64,000 nt of DNA from Cyanomargarita calcarea GSE-NOS-MK-12-04C (GCA_019359595.1 JAHHGZ010000036.1:27558-91557), one strand, 5' to 3'. Shown: positions 43,982 to 53,024, numbered from the stretch's first letter. A program made the numbers and translations. Notes: generated by a model not told the origin, from the letters alone.

Positions 43982-44363
43982 AGAAGTTTATTATGAAGGT
44001 GGTCCCCATATAGGGGATTTAATTCTCAGTTGCTTGATTGGGCTGACGGTAATTGGTCTACCAGTGGCAATTGGGGCAATTGTGAGAGCATTGTGGTTGC
44101 GCTTCCGCATCTCCGATCGCCGGATATCCGTGACTGGTGGTTGGATGGGACGCGATCGCACTGACATTATTTACTCAGAAATTGTCAAAATCGTCAAAGT
44201 TCCTCGTGGTATCGGTTTGTGGGGGGATATGGTGCTTACCCTTAGAGATGGAAGTCGTCTAGAAATGCGGGCCGTTCCCAAATTTCGAGAAACCTATGAT
44301 TACATCACCGAACGAGTCGCAGCCAAAAATCCCACCAAAATTGGTGCGATTGTCAAAGAGTGA
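43968..44363 (+). CDS. PH domain membrane protein of the rnpA-yidC cluster
   Basis: A 131-aa protein with one or two hydrophobic helices near residues 17-40 and a bacterial PH-like domain (RISDRRISVTGGWMGRDRTD, IGLWGDMVLTLRDGSRLEMR, quoted in parts). It is conserved between rnpA and yidC in cyanobacteria, and its place suggests a role linked to membrane protein insertion or RNA processing, but none is established. It overlaps rnpA by 14 bp. Confidence 0.8.
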   Translation: MGIREEVYYEGGPHIGDLILSCLIGLTVIGLPVAIGAIVRALWLRFRISDRRISVTGGWMGRDRTDIIYSEIVKIVKVPRGIGLWGDMVLTLRDGSRLEMRAVPKFRETYDYITERVAAKNPTKIGAIVKE

Positions 44364-44379
44364 TGCAAGTTGTTAGTTG

Positions 44380-44449
44380 TACATGGTTGTTAGTTGTTGG
44401 TTGTTAACCACTAACCACTAACCACTAACCACTAACCACTAACCGCTCC
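44380..44449. repeat. heptamer repeat GTTAGTTG / ACCACTA
   Basis: A short GTTGTTAGTTGTTG run is followed by six copies of ACCACTA. The two halves are nearly inverse, so the RNA could fold into a hairpin between the PH-domain gene and yidC. Confidence 0.7.
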
Positions 44450-44560
44450 CTATTTTTTGATTGTGCGGCTATCCGTAGCTGGATATAGTCGCAGATAAAT
44501 GCCGCTAAACGATAAATTAGATTCAGTTAATTTACAGTACTTCAGGTTGAGTTCGGAATA

Positions 44561-45706
44561 ATGGATTTTGGTATTGGGTTTCTGTCGAACAACGTGATGT
44601 TGCCAATCATAGACTTGTTCTATAGCTTTGTACCTAGCTATGGATTGGCGATCGTCGCATTGACATTGATAGTCCGCTTCGCACTCTATCCTCTGAGTGC
44701 TGGCTCTATTCGCAATATGCGAAGGATGAAAATTGTCCAACCTCTGATGAAAAAGCGGATGGATGAAGCAAAAGAGAAATATAAAGACGATCCGCAGAAG
44801 CAGCAAGAGGAGATGATGAATGCCCAAAAAGAGTTTGGCAACCCATTAGCTGGTTGTTTGCCCTTGGTGGTGCAAATGCCAGTTTTATTGGCTCTGTTTG
44901 CCACCTTGCGGGGTTCACCATTTTCCAACGCTAACTATACAGTTAACTTGCAGGTCTTACCTAGCGAACAAATCGAACAAATTCAGCCCCAAGCCTTTGC
45001 CACTCCCCCCCAAAATATTTACATTGACGATGGGGAACGCACTCGGGTAAGTGCCATCCTACCTGGAGGCACAAAACTAGCCGTGGGAGAAAAAACCAAG
45101 ATTGAGTATCAAACCGTTGAGGGCAAACCCTTCCCGACAATTTTGGCAGAACACCCAAACTCAAACTTAACCCCACAGTGGAAAATCACCAAGGGGGAAG
45201 ACAGAGTAAAAATTGATCCTGAGGGCAATGTTGAAGGGCTACAGCCAGGAGAAGTTGCCATTCAAGGTACAATTCCCGGACTGGCAGCAGAAAAAGGATT
45301 TTTGTTCATTGATGCCTTGGGTCGGGTTGGGGCAATCGATCCAGATGGAAAAGTCCACTGGGATATCGTTGGCATGATTGTGTTCTTTGGAATCAGCCTT
45401 TATGTCAGCCAAATGCTCTCCGGACAGGGTTCTGGTGGTAATGCCAACCCGTCGCAAGATACAGTAAATAAAATCACCCCAGTTATTTTTTCTGGGATGT
45501 TTTTGTTCTTCCCCCTACCAGCCGGGGTATTGATGTATATGGTGATTGGGAATATTTTCCAGACAGCGCAAACCTACATCCTCTCCAAAGAACCGCTACC
45601 CGAAGAACTGCAAAAAGTTGCAGACGAGCAACAGAAAGCATTAACAGCACCAGAAGAAAAAGCGCTCCCATTTGAGCCAAAAAGTAAGAAAAAGGCTGCC
45701 AGTTGA
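44561..45706 (+). CDS. yidC: membrane protein insertase YidC/Alb3
   Basis: A 381-aa insertase with five transmembrane segments. [27 protein letters not shown] opens the core (quoted in part), and [25 protein letters not shown] is the conserved second segment. [24 protein letters not shown] marks the last helices. Between the second and third segments is a large periplasmic/lumenal insert (about residues 125-260), a cyanobacterial feature. It inserts proteins into plasma and thylakoid membranes with or without Sec. Its last four bases overlap the start of the Jag-like gene. Confidence 0.95.
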   Translation: MDFGIGFLSNNVMLPIIDLFYSFVPSYGLAIVALTLIVRFALYPLSAGSIRNMRRMKIVQPLMKKRMDEAKEKYKDDPQKQQEEMMNAQKEFGNPLAGCLPLVVQMPVLLALFATLRGSPFSNANYTVNLQVLPSEQIEQIQPQAFATPPQNIYIDDGERTRVSAILPGGTKLAVGEKTKIEYQTVEGKPFPTILAEHPNSNLTPQWKITKGEDRVKIDPEGNVEGLQPGEVAIQGTIPGLAAEKGFLFIDALGRVGAIDPDGKVHWDIVGMIVFFGISLYVSQMLSGQGSGGNANPSQDTVNKITPVIFSGMFLFFPLPAGVLMYMVIGNIFQTAQTYILSKEPLPEELQKVADEQQKALTAPEEKALPFEPKSKKKAAS

Positions 45707-46221
45707 TGATAACTACTCATCCAATGCAAAGAGGTCAGGAGTGGTTAAAAACACTCCTGCAACTAACTGGAGTATCTGCAGAAATTACAGGGGAATTAGA
45801 AACTCCGCAACCTCAACTTGAAGGTGAATCGGAACCGGATAACTACTGGTTAACGATAGATAAAACCAACCTAGATCCAGAACAAATCGAGATTTTAATC
45901 GGCAGTGATGGCTCAGTGTTGGATGCCATTCAGTACTTGGCTAATTCTGTACTGAATTTGAATCAACCAGACGAGTTCCAGGCTTCTTATACCATTGAAT
46001 TGAACGGTTATCGCGTTAAAAGAGAAGCAGAAATTCGCGCATTAGCGGAAAATGCGGCGGCTGTAGTGCGTTCCACCGGACAAGAAGTGGAAATAAAGTC
46101 TCTGAGTTCTGCCGAACGTCGCCAAATCCACACCTTTCTAAAGGAATTTAGAGATTTAGAAACCTTTAGCCACGGTAAAGAACCCCATCGCCAACTTGTT
46201 GTCCGACCGGCGTTGGAATAA
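45703..46221 (+). CDS. Jag/KhpB-like RNA-binding protein
   Basis: A 172-aa KH plus R3H domain protein. The KH part is [20 protein letters not shown] (about 66-85); it has GSDG where the usual GxxG loop lies. The R3H domain holds [15 protein letters not shown] and KEPHRQLVV near the end. The family (Jag, KhpB, EloR) binds RNA and affects cell elongation in Gram-positives. It overlaps yidC by 4 bp (ATGA), an arrangement that shows cotranslation. Confidence 0.88.
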   Translation: MMITTHPMQRGQEWLKTLLQLTGVSAEITGELETPQPQLEGESEPDNYWLTIDKTNLDPEQIEILIGSDGSVLDAIQYLANSVLNLNQPDEFQASYTIELNGYRVKREAEIRALAENAAAVVRSTGQEVEIKSLSSAERRQIHTFLKEFRDLETFSHGKEPHRQLVVRPALE

Positions 46222-46647
46222 GTTAAGAGTTAGGAGTTAGGAGTTAGGAGTTAGGAGTTAGAAATAGAATTAATAACTCATAACTCATAACTCATAAATG
46301 AAGGTTCGGAAATCCGAATTTAATTTTCATGGCATAAGTCTTGAAGTATTACTAAACTTTACAAAAATTCTACTCAAATATAGCTATTTATATACAGTAA
46401 TGTGCTATATCTAAGCTTGAGAGTTCTTTACAGAAGCACCTCAAAAAGATTAAGTAGACCAAAATTAGCGAAATATAAATGAATTCCCCAATGCAAGACA
46501 GCTAGGGGATTATGGGTTGCGTAGTTCCACCAAGGTTAGTTACTAACTCAAACTGAGTAGATAGTTGATGTTTGGATACATTTGACTATGCGAAAGGAAA
46601 CTATATTGATAATACTTAGAAATTTTCGTAAGGATGCTGATAATCCT
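46222..46647. other. intergenic region with heptamer repeats upstream of yceD
   Basis: AGTTAGG heptamers (46224-46262) and ATAACTC heptamers (46271-46298) come first, followed by AT-rich DNA with no gene that probably holds the yceD promoter. Confidence 0.5.
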
Positions 46648-47154
46648 ATGGACGCAATTTACATTCCGCAGCTAACTCAAGCCCCGGAGCGGACAGAGGA
46701 AATTCAGGTTAATGAATGTTTACCTGGTCTAGATACATTAACGCCAATTCGTGGTACTGTGCGCGTCGAGCATCACAATAGTTACCTGCAAATAGCCGCT
46801 CATGCAGAAGCAATTACGACTTTGACCTGTCACCGCTGCTTGCAACAGTACAATCATCGTGTGGTGGTCGATACGAGTGAGATTATTTGGTTAGACGAAG
46901 CTGCCAACCAAGTTGACGACTTGCCTTTAGAACGGGAAGTGCCTGTAGAAGATTTATTAGAATCACTGCCACCCGATGGGCATTTTTATCCTGCTGAGTG
47001 GCTGTACGAGCAAATGTGTTTGGCAATGCCACATCGGCAATTATGCTCAAGCGATTGTCCGGGTATTACACCGGAGCTTGAGAGTGATTCAAAAAACGTG
47101 GTTGATAGCCGCTGGGCTAGTTTAGAGGCCTTGAAGAAGCAGTTACCAGGGTAA
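46648..47154 (+). CDS. YceD family (DUF177) protein
   Basis: A 168-aa DUF177 protein. It starts MDAIYIPQLTQAPERTEEIQ and has the conserved cysteine motif TCHRCLQQYNH (about residues 67-77) and acidic strand EIIWLDE. In many bacteria this gene precedes rpmF and is linked to 23S rRNA accumulation; here rpmF is not adjacent. I chose the ATG at 46648 because the conserved N-terminus begins there and AAGGA lies upstream; an earlier in-frame Met would add 22 residues without family support. Confidence 0.82.
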   Translation: MDAIYIPQLTQAPERTEEIQVNECLPGLDTLTPIRGTVRVEHHNSYLQIAAHAEAITTLTCHRCLQQYNHRVVVDTSEIIWLDEAANQVDDLPLEREVPVEDLLESLPPDGHFYPAEWLYEQMCLAMPHRQLCSSDCPGITPELESDSKNVVDSRWASLEALKKQLPG

Positions 47155-47180
47155 TTGGGCTTTTGTCGGTATCTAAGATG

Positions 47181-47209
47181 TCCCCCTGCCCGTCTGTTTA
47201 CAGCGGGGA
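47181..47209. terminator. stem-loop between convergent genes
   Basis: TCCCC-CTG (47181-47188) pairs with CAG-C-GGGGA (47201-47209), with one bulged C. It lies between yceD (plus) and the HNH gene (minus). Confidence 0.5.
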
Positions 47210-47221
47210 GTGTCAATATTC

Positions 47222-47647
47222 CTAGAGATTGGGCAGGCTAAACATACCAGCGTTTATCAACAATTCACGCTCCTCAATTCGGTCTTTACGGTTCAGTTGC
47301 AACAATCGTACCGTGACGCGGCCTATTGCGGTTAAAGGCACAAATTCAGCACCATCCAATCGAAAATGTTTATTCCAATTATCCTGACGCGGATGGTAGA
47401 GTGGAGCAATTTTTCGGGTTTCCGTGTCTATTGAAGCTAAATCAGTGCCCTTATATTTGTTACACAAAACACAAGAAAGCGCCAAGTTTTCAGCAAGAGT
47501 CAAACCTCCGTGTTTCTCTGCAATAATGTGGTCTATCTCATGGGAGGTTAATGTAACAATTTCTGGGAAAAAGCAATATTCACAACAGCTATTAGCCCGC
47601 TCATAAACCAGTTTCCGCAGCGCAGATGCAATGTAACTCTTGCTCAT
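47222..47647 (-). CDS. HNH endonuclease
   Basis: A 141-aa HNH nuclease. ANSCCEYCFFP supplies a zinc-binding CxxC pair, SHEIDHIIAEKHGG the catalytic histidines (near residues 38-51), and LSCVLCNKYKGTDL the second CxxC. The layout is that of small stand-alone cyanobacterial HNH proteins. It begins 9 bp after the stop of a 122-aa partner gene, so the two are likely one operon. DNA cleavage is likely, but the target and role (defence, mobile, or toxin) are unknown. Confidence 0.8.
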   Translation of the reverse strand: MSKSYIASALRKLVYERANSCCEYCFFPEIVTLTSHEIDHIIAEKHGGLTLAENLALSCVLCNKYKGTDLASIDTETRKIAPLYHPRQDNWNKHFRLDGAEFVPLTAIGRVTVRLLQLNRKDRIEERELLINAGMFSLPNL

Positions 47648-47656
47648 AAGCTCAAA

Positions 47657-48025
47657 TCAACCAGCTTTCAGTTTGAGGTAGGCCTTCGCTTTTACCATCC
47701 TTACCAAGTGTTCCAAATACTCGTATTGTTGCCAGATTTGCTCTTCAGCAGGAGTTAGCCCAACGCTACGATTTTTTTCCAATAAAGCATTTATCTGGGC
47801 TTGCAGCGCAACGGACGGACGTAAGGCGATAATTTCTTCAGGTGTCGGGAGTTGGGTTAAAAACTCTAAAACTTCCGCTGTACCTGTAAAACCTGTACCA
47901 GAGATGGCGGCTAATTCGCGTAACCCCAACTCTAATATTTGTGGCAGCTTATCTTCCAGTGAATTCAGACGTGTAGCTAATTCTTCTGGAATATCTAGAG
48001 TTATTCGCATAGTGTTAATTTCCAC
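47657..48025 (-). CDS. small partner protein of the HNH nuclease, antitoxin-like
   Basis: A 122-aa protein. The start MRITLDIPEELATRLNSLED (from residue 6) resembles the beta strand plus helix of ribbon-helix-helix antitoxins. The rest is helical and charged with no catalytic motif. It sits directly upstream of the HNH nuclease with a 9-bp gap. I recall that such small-protein plus HNH pairs recur in cyanobacterial genomes. An antitoxin or DNA-binding role is inference from the N-terminus and pairing only. Confidence 0.6.
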   Translation of the reverse strand: MEINTMRITLDIPEELATRLNSLEDKLPQILELGLRELAAISGTGFTGTAEVLEFLTQLPTPEEIIALRPSVALQAQINALLEKNRSVGLTPAEEQIWQQYEYLEHLVRMVKAKAYLKLKAG

Positions 48026-48266
48026 GAGCCTTGAAAACTAATATAGCAATTGTTCTGAAAAGCTTTACAACAGATTAGTCCGCCAGGCCCATATGTGTAG
48101 GTTCGTATGTGTCGGCAGAAAATGTAATATTCACTTATACAATCGACAATCAGACCGGGGGTGGTGTTCCGGGGCTGCGATCGCCATACTCATTGTTATT
48201 TTTTAGTTGTTAGACGCGATTGAAACCTTAACAATAAAATAAAGAACTCACAAATAACAATCAGTT

Positions 48267-49784
48267 ATGAACTTTCGTGAAGAGTTTAAATTACTATTAC
48301 GCGCTCGCTATCCTTTAATTTATATCCCCACCTACGAAGAGGAACGAGTAGAAACAGCTATTCGCGAAGAAGCTGCAAATCAGGGTAGTCGTCCAGTATA
48401 CACGTGGGATTTTGTCGATGGTTATCAAGGCAATCTCAACGATGCGGGGTTTGGCAAACGCAACCCCCTGCAAGCATTGGAACTTGTGGAGAAATTACCT
48501 GCAACCGCACCGGCTGTATTTATCTTGCGAGACTATCATAGATTTCTAGAAGATGTCGCGATCGCCCGCAAACTCCGCAATCTTTCCCGTCTCCTAAAAT
48601 CTCAACCAAAAAATCTGGTTTTACTCTCTCCCCGGATTGCTATACCTGACGATTTAACGGAAGTTTTGACCGTTGTGGAATTTCCCCTACCGGCAGCCGC
48701 AGAAATTAAATTTGAGGTGGAACGTTTACTGCAAGCAACTGGCGGTAATTCCCTCAGCGTCAAAGTAGTAGATGATTTAGTGCGTTCTTGTCAAGGCCTT
48801 TCGATGGAAAGAATTCGTCGGGTTTTAGCGAGGGCGATCGCCACTCACGGGGAAATCCAACCGGAGGATGTAGACTTGGTTTTGGAGGAAAAGCGTCAAA
48901 CTATCCGCCAAACCCAAATTCTTGACTTTATCCCCGCCACTGAGCAAATATCTGATATTGGCGGACTCGATAACCTCAAAGATTGGCTGATCAGACGCGG
49001 TGGTTCCTTTACCGACAAAGCCAGACAGTACGGTTTACCGCACCCACGCGGTTTGCTGCTGGTGGGAATTCAAGGTACAGGAAAATCATTAACTGCGAAA
49101 GCGATCGCCCACCACTGGCATTTACCATTATTACGCCTTGATGTCGGACGATTATTTGGTGGTTTGGTGGGGGAATCGGAGTCTCGAACACGTCAAATGA
49201 TCCAACTTGCTGAAGCCCTCGCTCCCTGCATTTTGTGGATAGATGAAATAGATAAAGCCTTTTCCGGGCTTGGTAGCAAAGGTGATGCGGGAACTACTAG
49301 CCGCGTATTTGGTACATTTATTACTTGGTTAGCCGAGAAAACCTCACCCGTGTTTGTGGTCGCTACTGCCAACGATATCCAAGCACTACCGCCAGAAATG
49401 CTCCGCAAAGGTAGATTTGATGAAATTTTCTTCGTCGGTTTGCCCAGTCAAGAAGAACGGCAAGCGATTTTTAACGTCCATTTAACAAGGTTGCGTGCCC
49501 ATAATTTGAAAAGTTACGACATCGACAGGTTAGCCTATGAAACTCCCGATTTTTCTGGAGCAGAAATAGAGCAAACTTTAATTGAAGCCATGCATATCGG
49601 ATTTAGCCAAAACCGTGACTTTGCCACTGAGGATGTATTAGAAGCCGCCAGTCAAATAATACCCTTAGCACGCACTGCTGTGGAGCAAATTCAGAAACTG
49701 CAAGAATGGGCTGCTGCTGGTAGGGCACGTTTAGCATCAAAACACAATCCATTGAGCGATCGCATTCAACGCCAGTTACAATAA
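48267..49784 (+). CDS. ycf46: Ycf46-like AAA ATPase
   Basis: A 505-aa AAA protein matching the chloroplast/cyanobacterial Ycf46 family. The N-terminus FREEFKLLLRARYPLIYIPT is diagnostic. Walker A LLVGIQGTGKS is near residues 266-276 and Walker B CILWIDEIDKAF near 318-329, with the arginine finger region KGRFDEIFFVGLP downstream. Residues 1-230 form a degenerate N-terminal AAA-like module. The family is linked to photosynthetic regulation under changing CO2, but its substrate is not known. It stands alone between non-coding regions. Confidence 0.88.
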   Translation: MNFREEFKLLLRARYPLIYIPTYEEERVETAIREEAANQGSRPVYTWDFVDGYQGNLNDAGFGKRNPLQALELVEKLPATAPAVFILRDYHRFLEDVAIARKLRNLSRLLKSQPKNLVLLSPRIAIPDDLTEVLTVVEFPLPAAAEIKFEVERLLQATGGNSLSVKVVDDLVRSCQGLSMERIRRVLARAIATHGEIQPEDVDLVLEEKRQTIRQTQILDFIPATEQISDIGGLDNLKDWLIRRGGSFTDKARQYGLPHPRGLLLVGIQGTGKSLTAKAIAHHWHLPLLRLDVGRLFGGLVGESESRTRQMIQLAEALAPCILWIDEIDKAFSGLGSKGDAGTTSRVFGTFITWLAEKTSPVFVVATANDIQALPPEMLRKGRFDEIFFVGLPSQEERQAIFNVHLTRLRAHNLKSYDIDRLAYETPDFSGAEIEQTLIEAMHIGFSQNRDFATEDVLEAASQIIPLARTAVEQIQKLQEWAAAGRARLASKHNPLSDRIQRQLQ

Positions 49785-50054
49785 CATCGATTGCAATCGC
49801 CAAAAAAGAGGAAAGGGCGCAGGGGGTGGAGGGAAAAACCCCATACACATATGTAAGGATTTGAAACTTTTCGGGCAGGGAAGTCTTAAATTTCCCCCTG
49901 CTCCATGCTCCCTTACTTCTTTGGTCAATCATCTTGCTTGACTTTGCCTGTTGGCGTGAGCGATAAAATAACCCATGCGTCGATGATGATGCAAGGAGAC
50001 TGACGACTGCTAACCATTAACAACCATTCAAATTCTCAAATTGCAAAATAGCAT
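49785..50054. other. intergenic region
   Basis: Purine-rich then pyrimidine-rich DNA (GGGCAGGGAAG and CCCCCTGCTCC) that could fold into a weak hairpin terminator for ycf46. No gene seen. Confidence 0.35.
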
Positions 50055-50567
50055 ATGTTTGCTAACATACTAAAATTCATACTTGGGTTTATCTTGGCGA
50101 TCGCTGTATTAGTTGGCGGTGGCGTTGCCGTTGGACTCTATTTCATGAACCGTGCCACGATCGTCCCGAACAAACCAATTTTTGCCAATGATGAACCTGC
50201 GGTGAAAGTATCTGCTCCAAAAACCCCCACTCCCTCATCCTCTCCCAGCCCGACCTCTAAAGCCGAACCGGAAGCTACTCCATCGGCTACTCCCACTCCA
50301 GAAAACACAGATAAGTTACCACCAGGAGCCTACAAAGCCCGTGTAACATGGTCTAAAGGCTTAAGTTTACGAAAAGACCCAACCCAAGATGCTGAACGTA
50401 TCGGTGGAATTGGTTTTAATGCTGATATCATCATTTTAGAAGAAAGTCAAGATAAAACCTGGCAAAAAGTTCGCTCTGTAAGTGGCGACCAAGAAGGTTG
50501 GGTGAAAGCAGGTAACACCAAGCCAGTTGATGAAGCAGATACCCAAAAGCCAGACCAAGAACGTTGA
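50055..50567 (+). CDS. SH3-domain protein with N-terminal membrane anchor
   Basis: A 170-aa protein. A transmembrane or signal-anchor helix (about residues 5-30) is followed by a Pro/Ser/Thr-rich linker (55-95) and a bacterial SH3 domain (KARVTWSKGLSLRKDPTQDA, quoted in part, through QEGWVKAGNT). The SH3b fold binds peptidoglycan peptides or protein partners in the periplasm. No enzymatic domain is present. Confidence 0.8.
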   Translation: MFANILKFILGFILAIAVLVGGGVAVGLYFMNRATIVPNKPIFANDEPAVKVSAPKTPTPSSSPSPTSKAEPEATPSATPTPENTDKLPPGAYKARVTWSKGLSLRKDPTQDAERIGGIGFNADIIILEESQDKTWQKVRSVSGDQEGWVKAGNTKPVDEADTQKPDQER

Positions 50568-50576
50568 CGAAGGAAT

Positions 50577-50690
50577 TCGTAAGAAGGAGGTTTATATATG
50601 TGGATTCAGACTGTTCGGCTGAACGCTCATACCGAAGCCCAAACAACCTATAAAGGTCGGGGTATTAAAAAGTTTATTCGAGGATAAACT
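50577..50690. repeat. dispersed ~110-bp repeat, copy A
   Basis: The segment contains AAGGAGGTTTATATATG, GGATTCA, GTCGGGGTATTAA and CGAGGATAAA in this order. The last three and the TTTATATATG also occur in order in the segment at 51113-51205. The first element looks like a strong ribosome-binding site, and a 29-codon frame starts at 50598, but the second copy does not preserve that frame. Confidence 0.55.
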
Positions 50691-50693
50691 TCA

Positions 50694-50713
50694 GGCTGCC
50701 ATCTTTAGCAGCC
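50694..50713 (+). terminator. stem-loop after the repeated element
   Basis: GGCTGC (50694-50699) and GCAGCC (50708-50713) pair across an 8-base loop, followed by CTTAGTTTATT. It could terminate the SH3 gene transcript or a small RNA from the repeat. Confidence 0.5.
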
Positions 50714-50879
50714 CTTAGTTTATTAAGAAAGATAGCCTAAGTTAAAGCTTAGTTGCAATATTCAGCGCGATCGCAAAATATCAGGGTGCAGGGTGCTAAT
50801 TTGGGGTAGAAATAAGGTTTTTGCTTCCATCTCGGTGGCGAAATTCCTGAAAAAACTACCCTGGATGATAAAGGCAAAT

Positions 50880-51074
50880 ATGTACAATCGCAAATCTCCA
50901 CGCGATCGCGTAGCGGCTTCTACGGAGCGTCTATTTACCGCTGCGATTACTGCTGCTTTAGGTGCTGGCATAATCACTTCCTTTGCCGTCAGCCAAGGGC
51001 AACATCCCCTGGTAGCTTTGACAATTACAGGTTTAGCAGTCTTAGTGGCATTAGCTAGCGAATATTACTGTTGA
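50880..51074 (+). CDS. small conserved membrane protein, function unknown
   Basis: A 64-aa protein beginning MYNRKSPRDRVAASTERLFT. It has a basic N-terminus and two short hydrophobic segments (about residues 20-40 and 45-62). I chose the ATG at 50880, preceded by AAAGG; a TTG 87 bases earlier would add a stretch with no support. Function unknown. Confidence 0.55.
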   Translation: MYNRKSPRDRVAASTERLFTAAITAALGAGIITSFAVSQGQHPLVALTITGLAVLVALASEYYC

Positions 51075-51076
51075 AT

Positions 51077-51119
51077 GAAGGAAGAAGGAAGAAGGAAGAA
51101 GGAAGAAGGAAGAAGGAAG
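51077..51119. repeat. GAAGGAA heptamer repeat
   Basis: Six copies of GAAGGAA, related to those at 40380-40426. They run straight into copy B of the dispersed repeat. Confidence 0.75.
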
Positions 51120-51205
51120 TTTATATATGGGATTCAAACCCCAACTCAAAACGGGCGACCTTGCGGTTGTCGGGGTATTAACAAGAACAGCGAGGATAAA
51201 AAACT
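51113..51205. repeat. dispersed ~110-bp repeat, copy B
   Basis: TTTATATATGGGATTCA, GTCGGGGTATTAA and CGAGGATAAA follow each other as in copy A at 50577-50690, with different sequence between. The frame from the ATG differs between copies, so nucleotide sequence rather than protein appears to be conserved. Confidence 0.55.
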
Positions 51206-51665
51206 TTTCAGTTAATTTTGTATAATATTTTACAGTATGTAATTAGTATAGATAGCTATAAAGCTTTAATTACAAAAAATTTCTGTAGCTCTGAGCTACT
51301 ACTAAAGCTTCTTTCACATCCGAATCATCGGGAAGCTAAATATTTTCAATGTATAAAAAAACTGAAATTAACAGTATAGGGTAAAATCGTAAGACGATTG
51401 ATACACTTGATCGGAAGAACTGGTATATTTTTTTTGTAGCTGTAATTTGAACCAATCAAGTAAAAACAGTAACAAGTAACCGTCTAGGTGGCTGTTGCAA
51501 AAAAAAAATTGCACGTTACCGGAAAGCAGTTAAATGGATGTGTTTCTATTTATTACCTAATCTGTTGTGAGCGATTTTTATGACGGGGAGGTCGGTGTTA
51601 AATAGCTTAGGCTTCGCTTAATAGCAAACAGGAAATTAATTTAACCTAAAAACTTGGAATAAATC
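51206..51665. other. AT-rich leader region upstream of the peptidoglycan-binding protein
   Basis: No gene seen. A run of nine A at about 51500-51508 follows GTTGC and precedes TTGCACG. The long 5' region could hold a structured leader, but I could not match any known riboswitch. Confidence 0.35.
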
Positions 51666-53024
51666 ATGAAAACTATCGGTTATCTTCATCTTTCTTCAGT
51701 CTGTGAGGCTTCTGAAAGCATTGAGGTTGTTCCGTTTAGAGTTAATTTCAAATTTTTTACCGACTTAGATAAGAAGAAGTTGTCTTTTGGTGCTGCGATG
51801 GGTTTTTTATCTGTAGCACTGACGATGGGAGTAATGAGTGCAACCGGGCAAGCTTTAGCAGTTCAGAGTGGAGCTACAGGAGCTGAAGTTACAAACATTC
51901 AAAGATGTTTGCGCTCATTGGGCTACTTTAATGGTCCGGTGACGGGTAAGTTTGGCCAATTAACCCAAAATGCTGTGATCAAATTCCAGCGAGCAAATAG
52001 AATACCTGCCGTTGGACAAGTTGGACCAGCAACACAAAGAGCATTGCAATCTCAGTGTCAAACGAGAACTCCAGGGGGTAATGCTAGCACAGAAATTAGA
52101 CAGGGTGTCAGAAGTGCAGCAGTAACGAGGCTTCAACGGGATTTACAAAGCTTAGGCTTTTATAGAGGTTCGATAACCGGATTTTTTGGCATCGAGACTC
52201 AGCAAGCAGTAATTCAATTTCAGCAAAGAAATGGAATTCAGGCTGATGGGGTTGTTGGTTCTAGAACCAGAGAAGCCATACGTATTGCCCTTAACCCAAA
52301 CCTCAGTCCAGATGGTTTTGGTGGCGATCGCTTACCCAATGTCCTGAATGTAGGTGATGTTGGACCCCAGGTGAGAGAATTACAAAATGATTTGCGACTG
52401 TTGCGCTACTTTACTGTAAATCCAACTGGTAGATTTGGCCCAACAACTAGGGATGCTGTAGCACGTTTTCAGCGTGATTATGGAATAGTATCTAATGGTA
52501 TTGCTGATGCTCGAACCTTAGAGGCAGTCAGAAGAGCAGTAGAAGGCTCAAATCAGGGTGGTTGTTCTGCATCTAGAGGTGAAATTTGTTTGGGCGAAAA
52601 CAGTCCACGAGTCGTAGCATTACAACAGCGTCTGCAGGAGTTGAGATTATTCTTGGCTAATCCCACTGGTTTATATGGTCCTGCAACTAGGGATGCGGTA
52701 ACACAATTTCAGAGATTTTCTGGACTAAATCCGACTGGATTTGTAGATTTTCCTACTTGGCAAGCATTAGGGTTTGGTTCGGGAATTCCCAACAATCCAA
52801 CACCACCGACTTCTCAGGCTGAGAATCGCTATATAGTAGTTGTACCGATCCAAAATGATGATACTTTGCTAAATGTACGTCAGTTTGTACCCGAAGCTGT
52901 GGCAGCACAATCAAGACGAGGTGATTATGTTAATGCTGGAGCATTTCGAGATCGCTTAGATGCAGAGAAACTAACTAAGATTTTACGCGATCGCGGTTTA
53001 GATGCACGGGTAGAAGTCTTTTAA
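51666..53024 (+). CDS. exported protein with four peptidoglycan-binding domains and a SPOR-like tail
   Basis: A 452-aa protein. A hydrophobic segment at about residues 42-66 after a 40-residue lead forms the signal or anchor. Four PG_binding_1 domains follow (near 72-130, 145-205, 222-290 and 303-368); each has LQxxLxxLGxFxGPxTGxFGxxTxxAVxxFQ. The last ~65 residues (RYIVVVPIQNDDTLLNVRQF, and AGAFRDRLDAEKLTKILRDR) resemble a SPOR domain that binds denuded glycan. It has no hydrolase domain, so it likely anchors or senses cell wall at septa or heterocyst junctions, which is inference. Confidence 0.8.
   Translation: MKTIGYLHLSSVCEASESIEVVPFRVNFKFFTDLDKKKLSFGAAMGFLSVALTMGVMSATGQALAVQSGATGAEVTNIQRCLRSLGYFNGPVTGKFGQLTQNAVIKFQRANRIPAVGQVGPATQRALQSQCQTRTPGGNASTEIRQGVRSAAVTRLQRDLQSLGFYRGSITGFFGIETQQAVIQFQQRNGIQADGVVGSRTREAIRIALNPNLSPDGFGGDRLPNVLNVGDVGPQVRELQNDLRLLRYFTVNPTGRFGPTTRDAVARFQRDYGIVSNGIADARTLEAVRRAVEGSNQGGCSASRGEICLGENSPRVVALQQRLQELRLFLANPTGLYGPATRDAVTQFQRFSGLNPTGFVDFPTWQALGFGSGIPNNPTPPTSQAENRYIVVVPIQNDDTLLNVRQFVPEAVAAQSRRGDYVNAGAFRDRLDAEKLTKILRDRGLDARVEVF

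Noticed and set aside
50598..50687. 29-codon frame with a strong AAGGAGG ribosome-binding site
   Set aside because: The homologous repeat at 51113-51205 does not preserve the reading frame, so a protein is unlikely; kept as a repeat.
51206..51665. c-di-GMP or c-di-AMP riboswitch upstream of the wall-binding protein
   Set aside because: The conserved core sequences of these riboswitch classes were not found in the leader.
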